Positions 24,754-33,508 are shown, counted from the first letter of the stretch. The stretch: DNA of 50,928 nt from Cypionkella sp. (GCA_025458525.1 JALOSF010000009.1:1-50928), one strand, 5' to 3'. Numbers and translations: made by a program. Notes: a model not told the origin generated them from the sequence alone.

Positions 24754-26331
24754 ATGGACCTGTTCGAAGACGGACCCACACCCGAGGCCGCGCCGGTCGG
24801 CAACAGCCCGGAATACACCGTGTCCGAGCTTTCGGGCGCGGTCAAACGGGTGATCGAGGGTGAATTCGGCCTTGTGCGCGTGCGGGGCGAGGTGGGGCGC
24901 GTGTCGCGGCCTGCCTCGGGGCATCTCTATTTCGATCTGAAGGATGACCGCAGCGTGATCGCCGCGATTTCCTGGAAAGGGCAGGTGGGCAAGATGCAGA
25001 CCCGCCCCGAGGAAGGGATGGAGGTGATCGCCACCGGCCGGATGACCACCTTTCCGGGCCAGTCGAAATATCAACTGATCGTCGAGGATGTGGCCCCGGC
25101 GGGGGCTGGCGCGCTGATGGCGATGCTGGAAAAGCGCCGCGCCGCCTTGCAGGCCGAAGGGTTGTTCGATCCCGCGCGCAAAAAGCCGCTGCCCTTTCTG
25201 CCGCAGGTGATCGGGGTCGTGACCTCGCCCTCGGGCGCGGTGATCCGCGACATCCTGCACCGCCTGCGCGACCGGTTTCCGCGCCATGTGCTGATCTGGC
25301 CCGTGGCGGTGCAAGGGCAGGACTGCGCGGCGCAGGTGGCGGCAGCGATCCGCGGGTTCAACGCCATTGCCCCCGGCGGGCCGATCCCGCGCCCCGACGT
25401 GCTGATCGTGGCGCGCGGCGGCGGCAGTCTGGAGGACCTGTGGGGCTTCAACGAGGAAATCGTGGTGCGGGCGGCGGCGGCGTCGCAGATCCCGCTGATC
25501 TCGGCCGTGGGGCACGAGACGGACACCACGCTGATCGACCATGCCGCCGACCGCCGCGCGCCCACCCCTACGGCTGCGGCGGAAATGGCGGTGCCGGTGC
25601 GGCTCGATCTGCTGGCTTCGGTGGACAGTCTTGGCGCGCGCCTGAGCCGGGCCTTGGCGCAGGGCCTCGCGCTGCGCGGGCAACGGTTGCGCGATCTGTC
25701 ACGGGCGCTGCCGCGGCTTGATGCGCTGCTGGCCACCCCGACGCAGCGCCTGGATGCGGCCACCGGGCGCTTGTCGGGGGCGCTGTCGCTTGCCGTCAGC
25801 CGCAAGCGCGGCGTCTATGCGCGGCAGGCCGGGCGGCTGTCGCCGCTTGCGCTTGCCACGCTTGTGGCGCGGCGACGCGACGCGCTGTCGCGCCGGGCCG
25901 AGGCGCTGGAGGCGCGCTTCACCCGCAAGCGCGACCTGTGGCAGTCGGGGCTGGACAAATGGGCCTCGCGGCTGGCGCCGTCGCTGGCGCGGCTGGTGAC
26001 ACAGGCCGGTCTGCGGCTTTCCGAACAGCGCAAGGCCCTGACCCTTCTGAGCGCGCGGCTGGAGGCCGCACCGGCGCAACGCTTTGCCGATCTGGAGCGG
26101 CGGCTTGACGCGCTGGACCGCACCCGGCAGACGCTGGGCTATGCCGAAACGCTGCGGCGCGGCTATGCTGTGGTGCGCGGCGACGGCGCGGTGATCACAA
26201 ACCGGGCCGCCGCCGAACGGGCAAGCGCGCTGGAGGTGGAATTCCACGACGGGCGTCTTGCGCTTTCCCCCCGTGGCGCAGCGCGCAAGGCGGGCGGGAC
26301 AAAACCGCCGGAACAAGGGTCATTGTTCTGA
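24754..26331 (+). CDS. xseA: Exodeoxyribonuclease VII large subunit
   Basis: Large subunit of exonuclease VII, which degrades single-stranded DNA from both ends. The 525-residue protein has an N-terminal OB fold (about residues 15-110; EYTVSELSGAVKRVIE and GHLYFDLKDD), the catalytic core with IGVVTSPSGAVIRDILHRLRDRFP and RGGGSLEDLWGFNEE, then SAVGHETDTTLIDHAADRRAPTPTAAAE, and a long coiled-coil C-terminal half rich in Arg and Ala. It ends QGSLF, as many homologs do. ATG 24754 follows GGAGG by 8 bases; ATG 24739 and GTG 24736 also lie in frame. The small subunit gene xseB is not in the window. Confidence 0.96.
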   Translation: MDLFEDGPTPEAAPVGNSPEYTVSELSGAVKRVIEGEFGLVRVRGEVGRVSRPASGHLYFDLKDDRSVIAAISWKGQVGKMQTRPEEGMEVIATGRMTTFPGQSKYQLIVEDVAPAGAGALMAMLEKRRAALQAEGLFDPARKKPLPFLPQVIGVVTSPSGAVIRDILHRLRDRFPRHVLIWPVAVQGQDCAAQVAAAIRGFNAIAPGGPIPRPDVLIVARGGGSLEDLWGFNEEIVVRAAAASQIPLISAVGHETDTTLIDHAADRRAPTPTAAAEMAVPVRLDLLASVDSLGARLSRALAQGLALRGQRLRDLSRALPRLDALLATPTQRLDAATGRLSGALSLAVSRKRGVYARQAGRLSPLALATLVARRRDALSRRAEALEARFTRKRDLWQSGLDKWASRLAPSLARLVTQAGLRLSEQRKALTLLSARLEAAPAQRFADLERRLDALDRTRQTLGYAETLRRGYAVVRGDGAVITNRAAAERASALEVEFHDGRLALSPRGAARKAGGTKPPEQGSLF

Positions 26332-26392
26332 AGTGACAAGTCTTGCGGCCCAAGGCGCGGAACCCGGGCCGGAATTGTTCGAAAATGACAAG
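26322..26392 (+). repeat. Imperfect 19-base direct repeat spanning the xseA stop
   Basis: Two 19-base copies with 16 identities, ATTGTTCTGAAGTGACAAG (26322-26340) and ATTGTTCGAAAATGACAAG (26374-26392), 52 bases apart. The first contains the xseA stop codon. In the second copy the stop is lost, and the reading in that phase is LFENDK against LF-stop-SDK. It may be a decayed duplication of the gene end. Confidence 0.5.
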
Positions 26393-26471
26393 ATTGACGG
26401 CGCCCAACCTGACGCCCCGATAGGCTGGCCAGTGGCAAACAGTCTGAAAACGGCAGGTGCTGCGCGCGGGA

Positions 26472-26888
26472 TCAGACGCCCAGATCCGGGCCGGCGCAGG
26501 GCAACGGATCGGGGGATTGCGCGACTTCGGACAGTTCCGTCCCCGGTGCGTTGCCGATGAACAGCCCGGTCAGCCGCCCGTCCTCGCGCCAGAAGGTCCA
26601 GCATTGCGCCGTCGGGTCGTGCTCATACACAAAGCAGATATTCCCCGCATCCTCATACCAGGACCCATCGCGGCAGATATCGCCCGTGAAGGCCCAGCGC
26701 ACCTTGCGGCCCGGCAAGTATTCCTCGGCGCCATAAATCTCGCCACTCTGGCTGAAAGTCAGGGTCTTGCCGGTGGTATAGGCCTCGAATTCGGCCCCGG
26801 TCAGCGGAACCGGCGGTTCGGCAGCGGGGGTCAGACCCGGCATCAGGCCAAGGCTGAGGCCAAGAACAAGGGCAAGGCGGCGCGTCAT
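26472..26888 (-). CDS. Exported protein of unknown function
   Basis: A 138-residue protein with a signal peptide (MTRRLALVLGLSLGLMPGL, cleavage after PAA near residue 24). The mature part has four cysteines (GDICRDG, NICFVYEH, TAQCWTF, LPCAGPD) and many aromatic residues in a pattern such as GRKVRWAF and SWYEDAGNICFVYEHD, suggesting a small disulfide-bonded beta fold in the periplasm. I do not recognise the family. ATG 26888 follows a GGAG site and fits the signal peptide; a start 15 bases earlier is possible. It converges with xseA. Confidence 0.7.
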   Translation of the reverse strand: MTRRLALVLGLSLGLMPGLTPAAEPPVPLTGAEFEAYTTGKTLTFSQSGEIYGAEEYLPGRKVRWAFTGDICRDGSWYEDAGNICFVYEHDPTAQCWTFWREDGRLTGLFIGNAPGTELSEVAQSPDPLPCAGPDLGV

Positions 26889-26955
26889 GGCGGGCTCCAT
26901 CACTGATGCCCGAAGTCTCGCATCAAACGAAGGGCCGCGCCAGTGACAAGCGCCG

Positions 26956-28014
26956 TCATTGCGCGGGTTCTTGCCCGGCGGTCGCGGCCCAGCGGCGCAG
27001 GTGCCGCTTCATCAAACGGTGCCAAAGCCGCGGGGCCATGGCAAGGGCGCAGGCCACCGGCAAGGGCCAGGGCAGCAGGGGCGCGTCCTCGGTCAGTCGC
27101 AGCGCCGGGTAGGGGCGTGCCGGATGGGCGTGGTGATCGGAATGGCGCGGCGCGTTGAGCATGAGCGCCGACGAAAACCAGTGCGGCGTGTTCCACGAAT
27201 GCCGTGGGCCGACAGGTTCATACCGCCCATCGGGCAGGCGGGCGCGGGTCAGGCCGTAATGTTGCACATAATCGCCCAGCAGTTGCTGCATCTGGGCATG
27301 GGCCGCAAGCAGCAGCCAGATCAGGGCGCCAAACGGCCCGCCGATGGCCGCCCCAAGGATCAGGCAGGCCCCGCCGATCCCCAGATACCAGACATAAGGA
27401 TGCACGCCGTTCTGTCCGCGCCGTCTGGCCCGCAGCGCATCTTCGGCGGCCTTTCCTGCCAGAAACCCGCCCCAAAAGGCCCGCGGCGCGAAGCGCCAGA
27501 AACTTTCACCGGCGCGCGCCGAATTCGGGTCCTTCTCGGTTGCCACATGCACATGATGAACCAGCCGGTGTGCCGAAGCGTGATGGCCGAAAAGCATCAT
27601 GGAATAGACCAGCACGCCCAGACGATACAGTGTCCGCCCGGGCCGATGGATCAATTCATGCGCGCAAGGGTGCCCGACATGGCCCAGAAACGTGCTGGTG
27701 CCAAAGAACAGCAGCACTTTCTCCCCGGTGTCGAGGTGGTCTGACGTGATCCCCCACACCGTAAGCGGCAAAAGCAGCACGACGCCCAGCCCCACGGCGA
27801 CCAGCAGCGCATCGGCGGCCGGAAACTCGGCCCCCTCCTCTGCATTGCCCGCGACATAGGGGATCAGCTGGTCCAGCACGATCACCAGAAGCGCGGTATA
27901 AAGAAAACCCGCCCACAGCCAGACGCCCCCCAGCCAGACGCCCAGCCCGATCAACGGGACAGGCGACAGGGCGGCGGCTGCGAAAACCGGCATGGGAAGG
28001 GGCTTGGCGCTCAT
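26956..28014 (-). CDS. AlkB-like membrane di-iron hydroxylase (alkane 1-monooxygenase family)
   Basis: A 352-residue inner-membrane protein of the fatty acid desaturase/hydroxylase superfamily, of the alkane 1-monooxygenase type: it should insert oxygen into a terminal methyl group with rubredoxin as electron donor. About six membrane segments. The histidine boxes are HELIH (box 1), HRLVHH (box 2), QHYG and HSDHH (box 3), so all nine expected metal-ligand histidines are kept. Box 2 lacks the usual preceding Glu and the Gly (family EHxxGHH; here AHRLVHH). No rubredoxin, ferredoxin or regulator gene is adjacent. ATG 28014 was chosen from the family start; no good ribosome site. Substrate unknown. 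Confidence 0.85.
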   Translation of the reverse strand: MSAKPLPMPVFAAAALSPVPLIGLGVWLGGVWLWAGFLYTALLVIVLDQLIPYVAGNAEEGAEFPAADALLVAVGLGVVLLLPLTVWGITSDHLDTGEKVLLFFGTSTFLGHVGHPCAHELIHRPGRTLYRLGVLVYSMMLFGHHASAHRLVHHVHVATEKDPNSARAGESFWRFAPRAFWGGFLAGKAAEDALRARRRGQNGVHPYVWYLGIGGACLILGAAIGGPFGALIWLLLAAHAQMQQLLGDYVQHYGLTRARLPDGRYEPVGPRHSWNTPHWFSSALMLNAPRHSDHHAHPARPYPALRLTEDAPLLPWPLPVACALAMAPRLWHRLMKRHLRRWAATAGQEPAQ

Positions 28015-28187
28015 GTTGGCAGGTTTAGCATGGAATCGCGGCCAATCCATGGCAGCGATGTCGCAGGACTGTGGTCCGGCGGCCTGCGCCCGTGCGCTTG
28101 CGCCGCCTTGCCGGGGGCTGACCCCTTTCTTTACCCGGCCAAAGGGTTTAGGGGAGGACAAAGCCAAAGCCAACGTCCGGGGCCCCG

Positions 28188-29213
28188 ATGTCTTTTTTCA
28201 AGAAACTCCGCGACAAGATGTTCCGCTCGTCCGACAAGATCGGCGAGGGGCTGGACGCACTGGTCACGGATGCTGCGGATGCGCCCTCTGCCGCGCCGGC
28301 CACATCCCCCCCCGCACCCGAGGCGGCCAAGCCTGGGCTGATCGGGCGGCTTTTTGGCGCAGCAACCGCCGAGGAGCCGCGGCGCGAGCTTGACGATGCG
28401 ATGCTGGAAAGCCTTGAGGAGCTGCTGATCCAGGCGGATATGGGGGTCGATACCGCCCTGCGGGTCAGCGCCAACATCGCCGAGGGGCGGTTTGGCAAGC
28501 GCATCAGCGCAACCGAATTGCGCCGCGCGCTTGCCGATGAGGTGGCGCGGATCATGGAGCCGGTGGCGCGCCCGATGCCGATCTATCCCACCAAGCCGCA
28601 GGTCGTGCTGGTCGTGGGGGTCAACGGATCGGGCAAGACCACGACGATCGGCAAGCTGGCCAGCCAGTTCAAGGCGGCGGGCAAATCGGTGGTGATCGCC
28701 GCGGGCGACACGTTCCGCGCGGCCGCCGTCGAGCAGTTGCAGGTCTGGGGCAGCCGCGCCGGGGTTCCGGTGATGACCGCGCCCGAAGGGTCGGACCCCG
28801 CCAGCCTTGCCTTTGATGCGCTGACCCGCGCGCGGGCCGAAGGGGCCGATCTGTTGATGATCGACACCGCGGGCCGCTTGCAGAACCGCGCCGACCTGAT
28901 GGAGGAATTGGCCAAGATCGTCCGTGTGCTGCGCAAGGTCGATCCCAGCGCGCCGCACAACACGCTTTTGGTGCTGGACGCGACCACGGGGCAGAACGCG
29001 CTGGCGCAGGTCGAGATTTTCCGCAAGATCGCCGATGTCTCGGGCCTTGTGATGACAAAGCTGGATGGCACGGCCAAGGGCGGTGTCCTTGTCTCGCTGG
29101 CCGACAAGTTCGGCCTGCCGATCCATGCGATCGGCGTGGGCGAGCAGATTGACGATCTGGCCCCCTTCGATCCGCAGGATTTTGCCAATGCCCTGGTGGG
29201 GCTGGACCGCTGA
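28188..29213 (+). CDS. ftsY: Signal recognition particle receptor FtsY
   Basis: The SRP receptor brings ribosome-SRP complexes to the inner membrane for insertion of membrane proteins. The 341-residue protein has a short amphipathic N-terminus (MSFFKKLRDKMF), a short Ala/Pro-rich A region, and the NG domain: P-loop GVNGSGKTT at residues 144-152, DTFRAAAVEQL, DTAGRLQNRADL, TKLDGTAKGG and the C-terminal GVGEQIDDLAPFDPQDFANALVGL. Followed by an EamA transporter and yciB, an order common in Rhodobacterales. Confidence 0.98.
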   Translation: MSFFKKLRDKMFRSSDKIGEGLDALVTDAADAPSAAPATSPPAPEAAKPGLIGRLFGAATAEEPRRELDDAMLESLEELLIQADMGVDTALRVSANIAEGRFGKRISATELRRALADEVARIMEPVARPMPIYPTKPQVVLVVGVNGSGKTTTIGKLASQFKAAGKSVVIAAGDTFRAAAVEQLQVWGSRAGVPVMTAPEGSDPASLAFDALTRARAEGADLLMIDTAGRLQNRADLMEELAKIVRVLRKVDPSAPHNTLLVLDATTGQNALAQVEIFRKIADVSGLVMTKLDGTAKGGVLVSLADKFGLPIHAIGVGEQIDDLAPFDPQDFANALVGLDR

Positions 29214-29253
29214 TCCCCGCAGGCCTTTGGCCTGTCCCGGCACGTGAGGCGGC

Positions 29254-30153
29254 ATGAGCGGCTGGCTGATTTCACTTGAAGGCACGGCGCAAGGCAAGGA
29301 TCTGGCCTTGGCGCTTGCGCTGATGGCGGCGGTGTTGCACGCGCTGTTTGGTGCGCTGCAAAAGGGGCGGCATGATCCGTGGCTGTCGCGCGCCGCGATT
29401 GACGCCTGTTACGGGCTGATCGCTGCGCCCTTCGCGCTTTTTGTCGTGCCCTGGCCCGAGCCGCATATGTGGGTGATCTTTGCCGGGGCCTTTGTGATCC
29501 ATGCCGCCTACAAGGTGGCGCAAGCGATGACCTATACGCGTGGGGCCTATACCGTGGTTTACCCTGTGGTGCGCGGCACGGGGCCTTTGTTCACCGTGAT
29601 CGCGGCGGGGCTGGTGTTTGGCGAGGTTTATGCGCCGGGCCAATGGCTTGGCGTGGCGGTGCTGGTGGCGGGCATCCTTGGGCTGGCGGCCTGGAACCTG
29701 ACCCATGTCACGCTGAACCGCGACCGCATGGTTCCGGCCTTGGGCTTTGCCGTGCTGACCGGGGCGCTGGTTGCGGCCTATACCACCTATGATGCCTGGG
29801 GCATCCGGGCGACGGCGGACCCGTTCACCTTTCTGGCATGGTTTTTCATGCTGGATGGCATTTTCATTCCGGTTGTGACAGCAGGGCGTTGGCGCAAGCT
29901 GCCGCTGTCCGAGGTGGGGCCGCTGCTGCGCCGGGGGCTTCTTGGCGCCTTCGTTGCCTTTTTCAGCTTTGGCGCCATCATGCTGGCGACCCGGCTGGAC
30001 AAGGTGGGGGAGGCGGCGGTGTTGCGCGAAACCTCGACCGTGTTCGCCGCCCTGATCGGCTGGCTGGTGCTGGGGGAAAAGGTCGGGCGGGTGCAGGTGG
30101 CCTTGATGGCCCTGATCGCGCTTGGGGCGGTGATGATGGAATTTGCGGGGTAG
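29254..30153 (+). CDS. EamA/DMT superfamily transporter
   Basis: A 299-residue inner-membrane protein with about ten hydrophobic segments, two EamA repeats of the drug/metabolite transporter superfamily. The first repeat includes VIHAAYKVAQAMTYTRGAYTVVYPVVRGTGPLFTV; the second ends TSTVFAALIGWLVLGEKVGRVQ, the usual place of the EamA signature. The substrate cannot be told. It lies 40 bases after ftsY and 3 bases before yciB, so the three are likely one operon. Confidence 0.88.
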   Translation: MSGWLISLEGTAQGKDLALALALMAAVLHALFGALQKGRHDPWLSRAAIDACYGLIAAPFALFVVPWPEPHMWVIFAGAFVIHAAYKVAQAMTYTRGAYTVVYPVVRGTGPLFTVIAAGLVFGEVYAPGQWLGVAVLVAGILGLAAWNLTHVTLNRDRMVPALGFAVLTGALVAAYTTYDAWGIRATADPFTFLAWFFMLDGIFIPVVTAGRWRKLPLSEVGPLLRRGLLGAFVAFFSFGAIMLATRLDKVGEAAVLRETSTVFAALIGWLVLGEKVGRVQVALMALIALGAVMMEFAG

Positions 30154-30156
30154 GAA

Positions 30157-30768
30157 ATGGCTGGAAAGCAGATCAACGGTTTTGTCAAACAGGCGCTGGA
30201 ACTGGGGCCGACGCTGGCGTTTTTCCTGATCTACCTGCGGATCAAGGAAGACACCTTCCTGATCGCCGGCACCGAATATTCCGGCTTTATCGTTGCGGCG
30301 CTGGTGTTCATTCCGATCCTGCTTGTCTCGATGGGGATATTGTGGGCGCTGACCGGGGCGATCAGCCGGATGCAGGTGTTCACCGCCTTCATGGTGATCT
30401 TCTTTGGCGGCCTGACCGCTTGGTTCAATGACGAGCGGTTCTTCAAGATGAAGACCACCATCGTTTACGGCTGTCTGGCAGGCTTGCTGGGGATCGGTCT
30501 GTTGCGCGGGCAAAGCTGGCTGCAATATGTGATGGGAGAGCTGCTGCCGATGCGCACCGAAGGCTGGATGATCCTGACACGGCGGCTGTGCGCGATGTTT
30601 GTCGCGCTGGCGGTGGCCAATGAGGTGATCTGGCGCACCATGTCCACCGACACCTGGGTCAAGCTGGAAACCTTTGCCATGCCGGCGGCGCTTGTCGGCT
30701 TCCTGTGGTGGCAGATTTTTGCGCTGCAACGCTTCCTGATCGAGCCGGATCAGGACGGCAAGGCCTGA
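30157..30768 (+). CDS. yciB: Inner membrane-spanning protein YciB (septation protein A family)
   Basis: A 203-residue membrane protein of the YciB/IspZ family, linked to cell envelope and septation. The family start ELGPTLAFFLIYLRI is preserved; later come FFGGLTAWFNDERFFKMKTTIVY and a C-terminal TWVKLETFAMPAALVGF. About six membrane segments. It starts 3 bases after the EamA stop. The segment that follows (30769-30858) is non-coding as far as I can tell. Confidence 0.93.
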   Translation: MAGKQINGFVKQALELGPTLAFFLIYLRIKEDTFLIAGTEYSGFIVAALVFIPILLVSMGILWALTGAISRMQVFTAFMVIFFGGLTAWFNDERFFKMKTTIVYGCLAGLLGIGLLRGQSWLQYVMGELLPMRTEGWMILTRRLCAMFVALAVANEVIWRTMSTDTWVKLETFAMPAALVGFLWWQIFALQRFLIEPDQDGKA

Positions 30769-30858
30769 GCCTCGCGGCCGGGCCCCGAGGCGCTGCGTTC
30801 CGATGCGCACGGCGGCCAAGCCATGCGTGCCGGGAAACGGGCCTTGCATCGGGGGGCG

Positions 30859-30887
30859 TTGACCGGGCCGCCGAACAGGCGTATGCG
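30859..30887 (+). promoter_or_regulatory. Sigma-70-type promoter of metZ
   Basis: TTGACC (30859-30864), 17-base spacer, TATGCG (30882-30887). Transcription would start near 30893, exactly where the SAM-II riboswitch begins. Confidence 0.65.
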
Positions 30888-30892
30888 CAGCA

Positions 30893-30946
30893 TCGTGGTG
30901 CTTTGTTGCCGGATTGCGGGCCACGTTAAACATTCCGCTAAAAGGG
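30893..30946 (+). ncRNA. SAM-II riboswitch before metZ
   Basis: The segment matches the SAM-II (metA motif) consensus: P1 stem CGTGG (30894-30898) with CCACG (30921-30925); the conserved GGATTGCGGG and the 3' half TTAAACATTCCGCTAAAAGGG. The pseudoknot can form from CGGA with TCCG and CTTT with AAAG. This class binds S-adenosylmethionine and shuts off methionine genes in Alphaproteobacteria. It is followed by an intrinsic terminator 20 bases later, then metZ, so control at the level of termination fits, although SAM-II often acts by hiding the ribosome site. Identification is by motif reading, not by covariance search. Confidence 0.85.
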
Positions 30947-30961
30947 TCTTGGGTCGAACAA

Positions 30962-30995
30962 AAGCCCCGAAGCCTTTGCCGGTTTCGGGGTTTTA
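30962..30995 (+). terminator. Intrinsic terminator in the metZ leader
   Basis: Stem CCCCGAA (30965-30971) with TTCGGGG (30984-30990), preceded by AAA and followed by TTTTATT. It lies between the SAM-II riboswitch and the metZ start at 31016, so it is best read as a regulated (attenuator) terminator. Confidence 0.8.
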
Positions 30996-31015
30996 TTCTG
31001 CGGGTGGATGCCAAG

Positions 31016-32197
31016 ATGACGGACAACTGGAAAACGCGCACGAAACTGGTGCATGAGGGCAGCCGCCGCAGCCAATATGGCGAGATGGCCGAGGCGATTT
31101 TCCTGACCCAGGGCTTTGTCTATCCCACCGCCGAGGCCGCCGAGGCACGGTTTGTCAAGGCGGGTGAAGACGAGTTCATTTATGCCCGTTACGGCAACCC
31201 GACCACCCGCATGTTCGAAGAACGCATCGCCGGGCTGGAGGGGACCGAGGATGCCTTTGCCACCGCAAGCGGCATGGCGGCGGTGTCGGGCGCGCTGACA
31301 TCCATGCTGCGGGCGGGCGATCATGTGGTCAGCGCGCGGGCGCTGTTCGGATCGTGCCTTTACATCCTCGAGGAGGTGCTGACCCGCTACGGCGTGCGTG
31401 TGACCTTTGTGGACGGGGCCGATCTGGACCAATGGCGCGCGGCGGTGACGCCGGGCACCAAGGCGGTGTTCTTTGAATCCATGTCTAACCCGACGCTGGA
31501 ACTGGTCGATATCACCGCCGTGTCGGACATCGCCCATGCGGTCGACGCCTTGGTCGTGGTCGACAACGTCTTTGCCACGCCGATCTTTTCGCGCGCAGTC
31601 GATCAGGGCGCAGATGTGATCGTCTATTCCACCACCAAGCATATCGACGGGCAGGGCCGCGCCTTGGGCGGTGTGGTCTGCGGCACCACGGAGTTCATCC
31701 GCAAGACGCTTGAGCCTTACATGAAGCACACGGGCGGCAGCATGTCGCCCTTCACCTCGTGGATCATGCTGAACGGGATGGCGACGCTGGATCTGCGCTG
31801 CCGGGCGATGGCGGCCTCGGCGCTCGACGTCGCGCGCGCGCTCGATGGGCACCCAAAGCTGGCCCGGGTGATCTATCCGGGGCTGGAGAGCCATCCGCAG
31901 CACGCGCTGGCCATGGCGCAGATGGGGTCGGGCGGCACCTTGGTGACCTTTGACATCGCGGCGGGCAAGGAGGCGGCCTTCCGCTTCATGAACCAGCTTC
32001 AGATCGCCAAGATTTCCAACAATCTGGGCGATGCCAAGACGATCGCCACCCATCCGGCCACCACCACGCACCAGCGTTTGCCGCAGGATCAGAAGGATGC
32101 GCTGGGCATCACGCCGGGGCTGATCCGGCTGTCGGTGGGCCTTGAAGATTCGGACGATCTGATTGCCGATCTCTTGTCCGCGCTGGACGCGGCCTGA
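31016..32197 (+). CDS. metZ: O-succinylhomoserine sulfhydrylase
   Basis: PLP enzyme that makes homocysteine directly from O-succinylhomoserine and sulfide in methionine synthesis. The 393-residue protein of the Cys/Met metabolism family shows YARYGNPTTRMFEERIAGLEG, ESMSNPTLELVDI, and the PLP-binding lysine at position 208 in VYSTTKHIDGQG. The SAM-II riboswitch and terminator just upstream fit its place in the pathway and support the metZ name over other members (metB, metC, metY). ATG 31016 was chosen; an in-frame GTG 12 bases earlier (31004) is possible. Confidence 0.94.
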   Translation: MTDNWKTRTKLVHEGSRRSQYGEMAEAIFLTQGFVYPTAEAAEARFVKAGEDEFIYARYGNPTTRMFEERIAGLEGTEDAFATASGMAAVSGALTSMLRAGDHVVSARALFGSCLYILEEVLTRYGVRVTFVDGADLDQWRAAVTPGTKAVFFESMSNPTLELVDITAVSDIAHAVDALVVVDNVFATPIFSRAVDQGADVIVYSTTKHIDGQGRALGGVVCGTTEFIRKTLEPYMKHTGGSMSPFTSWIMLNGMATLDLRCRAMAASALDVARALDGHPKLARVIYPGLESHPQHALAMAQMGSGGTLVTFDIAAGKEAAFRFMNQLQIAKISNNLGDAKTIATHPATTTHQRLPQDQKDALGITPGLIRLSVGLEDSDDLIADLLSALDAA

Positions 32198-32244
32198 GCC
32201 GCCCGGCCCGACCTTGTGCGGCAGCGCGCCGCACCCATATTGCG

Positions 32245-32273
32245 CGGCAGGCCATGACAAACCTGGCCTGCCG
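32245..32273. other. Perfect 10-bp stem-loop between metZ and folE2
   Basis: CGGCAGGCCA (32245-32254) with TGGCCTGCCG (32264-32273) around a 9-base loop. There is no T run, so it may be a weak terminator of metZ or an RNA-stability element. Confidence 0.45.
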
Positions 32274-32360
32274 ACTGATCCGACGCCAAAGCGGCTGCGT
32301 ATAACCTGCTGACATTGACGGCCAGCCCCTTGGGTGCGGCCCGAACCGGAAGGACATCCC

Positions 32361-33449
32361 ATGAACGTCTATACCCCCGAGATCGACCGCAAGCCGAGCC
32401 GTGCCGAAGCGGAAGCGGCGCTTGCGCTGCTTCAGAATTGGGCGCGTGCCTCGTCGGATGACGAAATCGCCACGCTGGAGCCCTCGGTCGGGTATCTGCT
32501 GCCGGGGCAGGGCTATCCGGCACTCAGCCGCGCCTATCCCGCCGATTTCAAGGTGACGGAGACGTATAAGGACAGTCTGCCCGATTTGCAGAATGGCCCC
32601 AGCAGCCTGATCCGCGGGGCACGCCAGCGGATTCAGCATGTGGGGATTTCCAACTTCCGCCTGCCGATCCGCTATCAGACGCGCGACGGGGCGCCGGTGA
32701 TGCTGGAAACCAGCGTGACGGGCACCGTCAGCCTTGAGGCCGACAAGAAGGGCATCAACATGAGCCGCATCATGCGGTCCTTCTATACCCATGCCGGGCA
32801 GACTTTTGGCTTTGCGGTGATCGAAGCGGCGCTGGACGATTACAAGACCGATCTGGACAGCTATGATGCGCGCATCCAGATGCGGTTTTCCTATCCGATG
32901 CAGATCCGCTCGCTGCGCTCGGGGTTGACCGGGTGGCAGTATTACGATGTGGCCTTTGAACTGGTCGAGGCGGCAGGGGTGCGCAAGCGCATGATCCATC
33001 TGGATTATGTCTATTCCAGCACCTGCCCCTGCTCGCTTGAACTGTCCGAACATGCGCGCATGACGCGGGGGCAATTGGCCACCCCGCATTCACAACGCTC
33101 GGTCGCGCGGATTTCGGTCGAGGTGCTGGACGACAGCCTGTCAATCGAGGATCTGGTCGAGGCGGCGCGCGCGGGCGTGATCACCGAGACGCAGGTGATG
33201 GTCAAGCGCGAGGATGAACAGGCCTTTGCCGAGTTGAACGCGGCAAATCCGATCTTTGTCGAGGATGCCGCACGGTCATTCTGCGCCGTGCTGAAACGCG
33301 ATCCGCGGATCGGCGATTTCCGCGTGCTGGCCAGCCATCAGGAAAGCCTGCACAGTCATGACGCGGTCAGCCTGCTAACCGAAGGCGCGACCTTTGCGCA
33401 AGACAGCCTTGACCCACGCCTGTTCCAGTCGCTGTTCCACATCGGCTGA
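32361..33449 (+). CDS. folE2: GTP cyclohydrolase FolE2 (type IB)
   Basis: Makes dihydroneopterin triphosphate from GTP, the first step of folate synthesis; the IB form can use metals other than zinc. The 362-residue protein has the tunnel-fold family features IQHVGISNFRLPIRYQT, the cysteine in SSTCPCSLELSEHARM and the histidine/glutamate region near SFCAVLKRDPRIGDFRVLASHQESLHSHDAVS. It is separate from the folB-folP pair in this window but in the same pathway. No zinc-uptake (Zur) site is evident. The ATG at 32361 fits the family start. Confidence 0.95.
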   Translation: MNVYTPEIDRKPSRAEAEAALALLQNWARASSDDEIATLEPSVGYLLPGQGYPALSRAYPADFKVTETYKDSLPDLQNGPSSLIRGARQRIQHVGISNFRLPIRYQTRDGAPVMLETSVTGTVSLEADKKGINMSRIMRSFYTHAGQTFGFAVIEAALDDYKTDLDSYDARIQMRFSYPMQIRSLRSGLTGWQYYDVAFELVEAAGVRKRMIHLDYVYSSTCPCSLELSEHARMTRGQLATPHSQRSVARISVEVLDDSLSIEDLVEAARAGVITETQVMVKREDEQAFAELNAANPIFVEDAARSFCAVLKRDPRIGDFRVLASHQESLHSHDAVSLLTEGATFAQDSLDPRLFQSLFHIG

Positions 33450-33475
33450 ACCGGGCAAGGGCGTTTCGACACTGC

Positions 33476-33508
33476 GGGGTGGCAAAGGGCGCTTTGCCAC
33501 CCCCTTTG
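33476..33508 (+). terminator. Intrinsic terminator of folE2
   Basis: Perfect 12-bp stem GGGGTGGCAAAG (33476-33487) with CTTTGCCACCCC (33492-33503), loop GGCG, followed by CTTTG. It isolates folE2 from the trkH genes. Confidence 0.85.
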
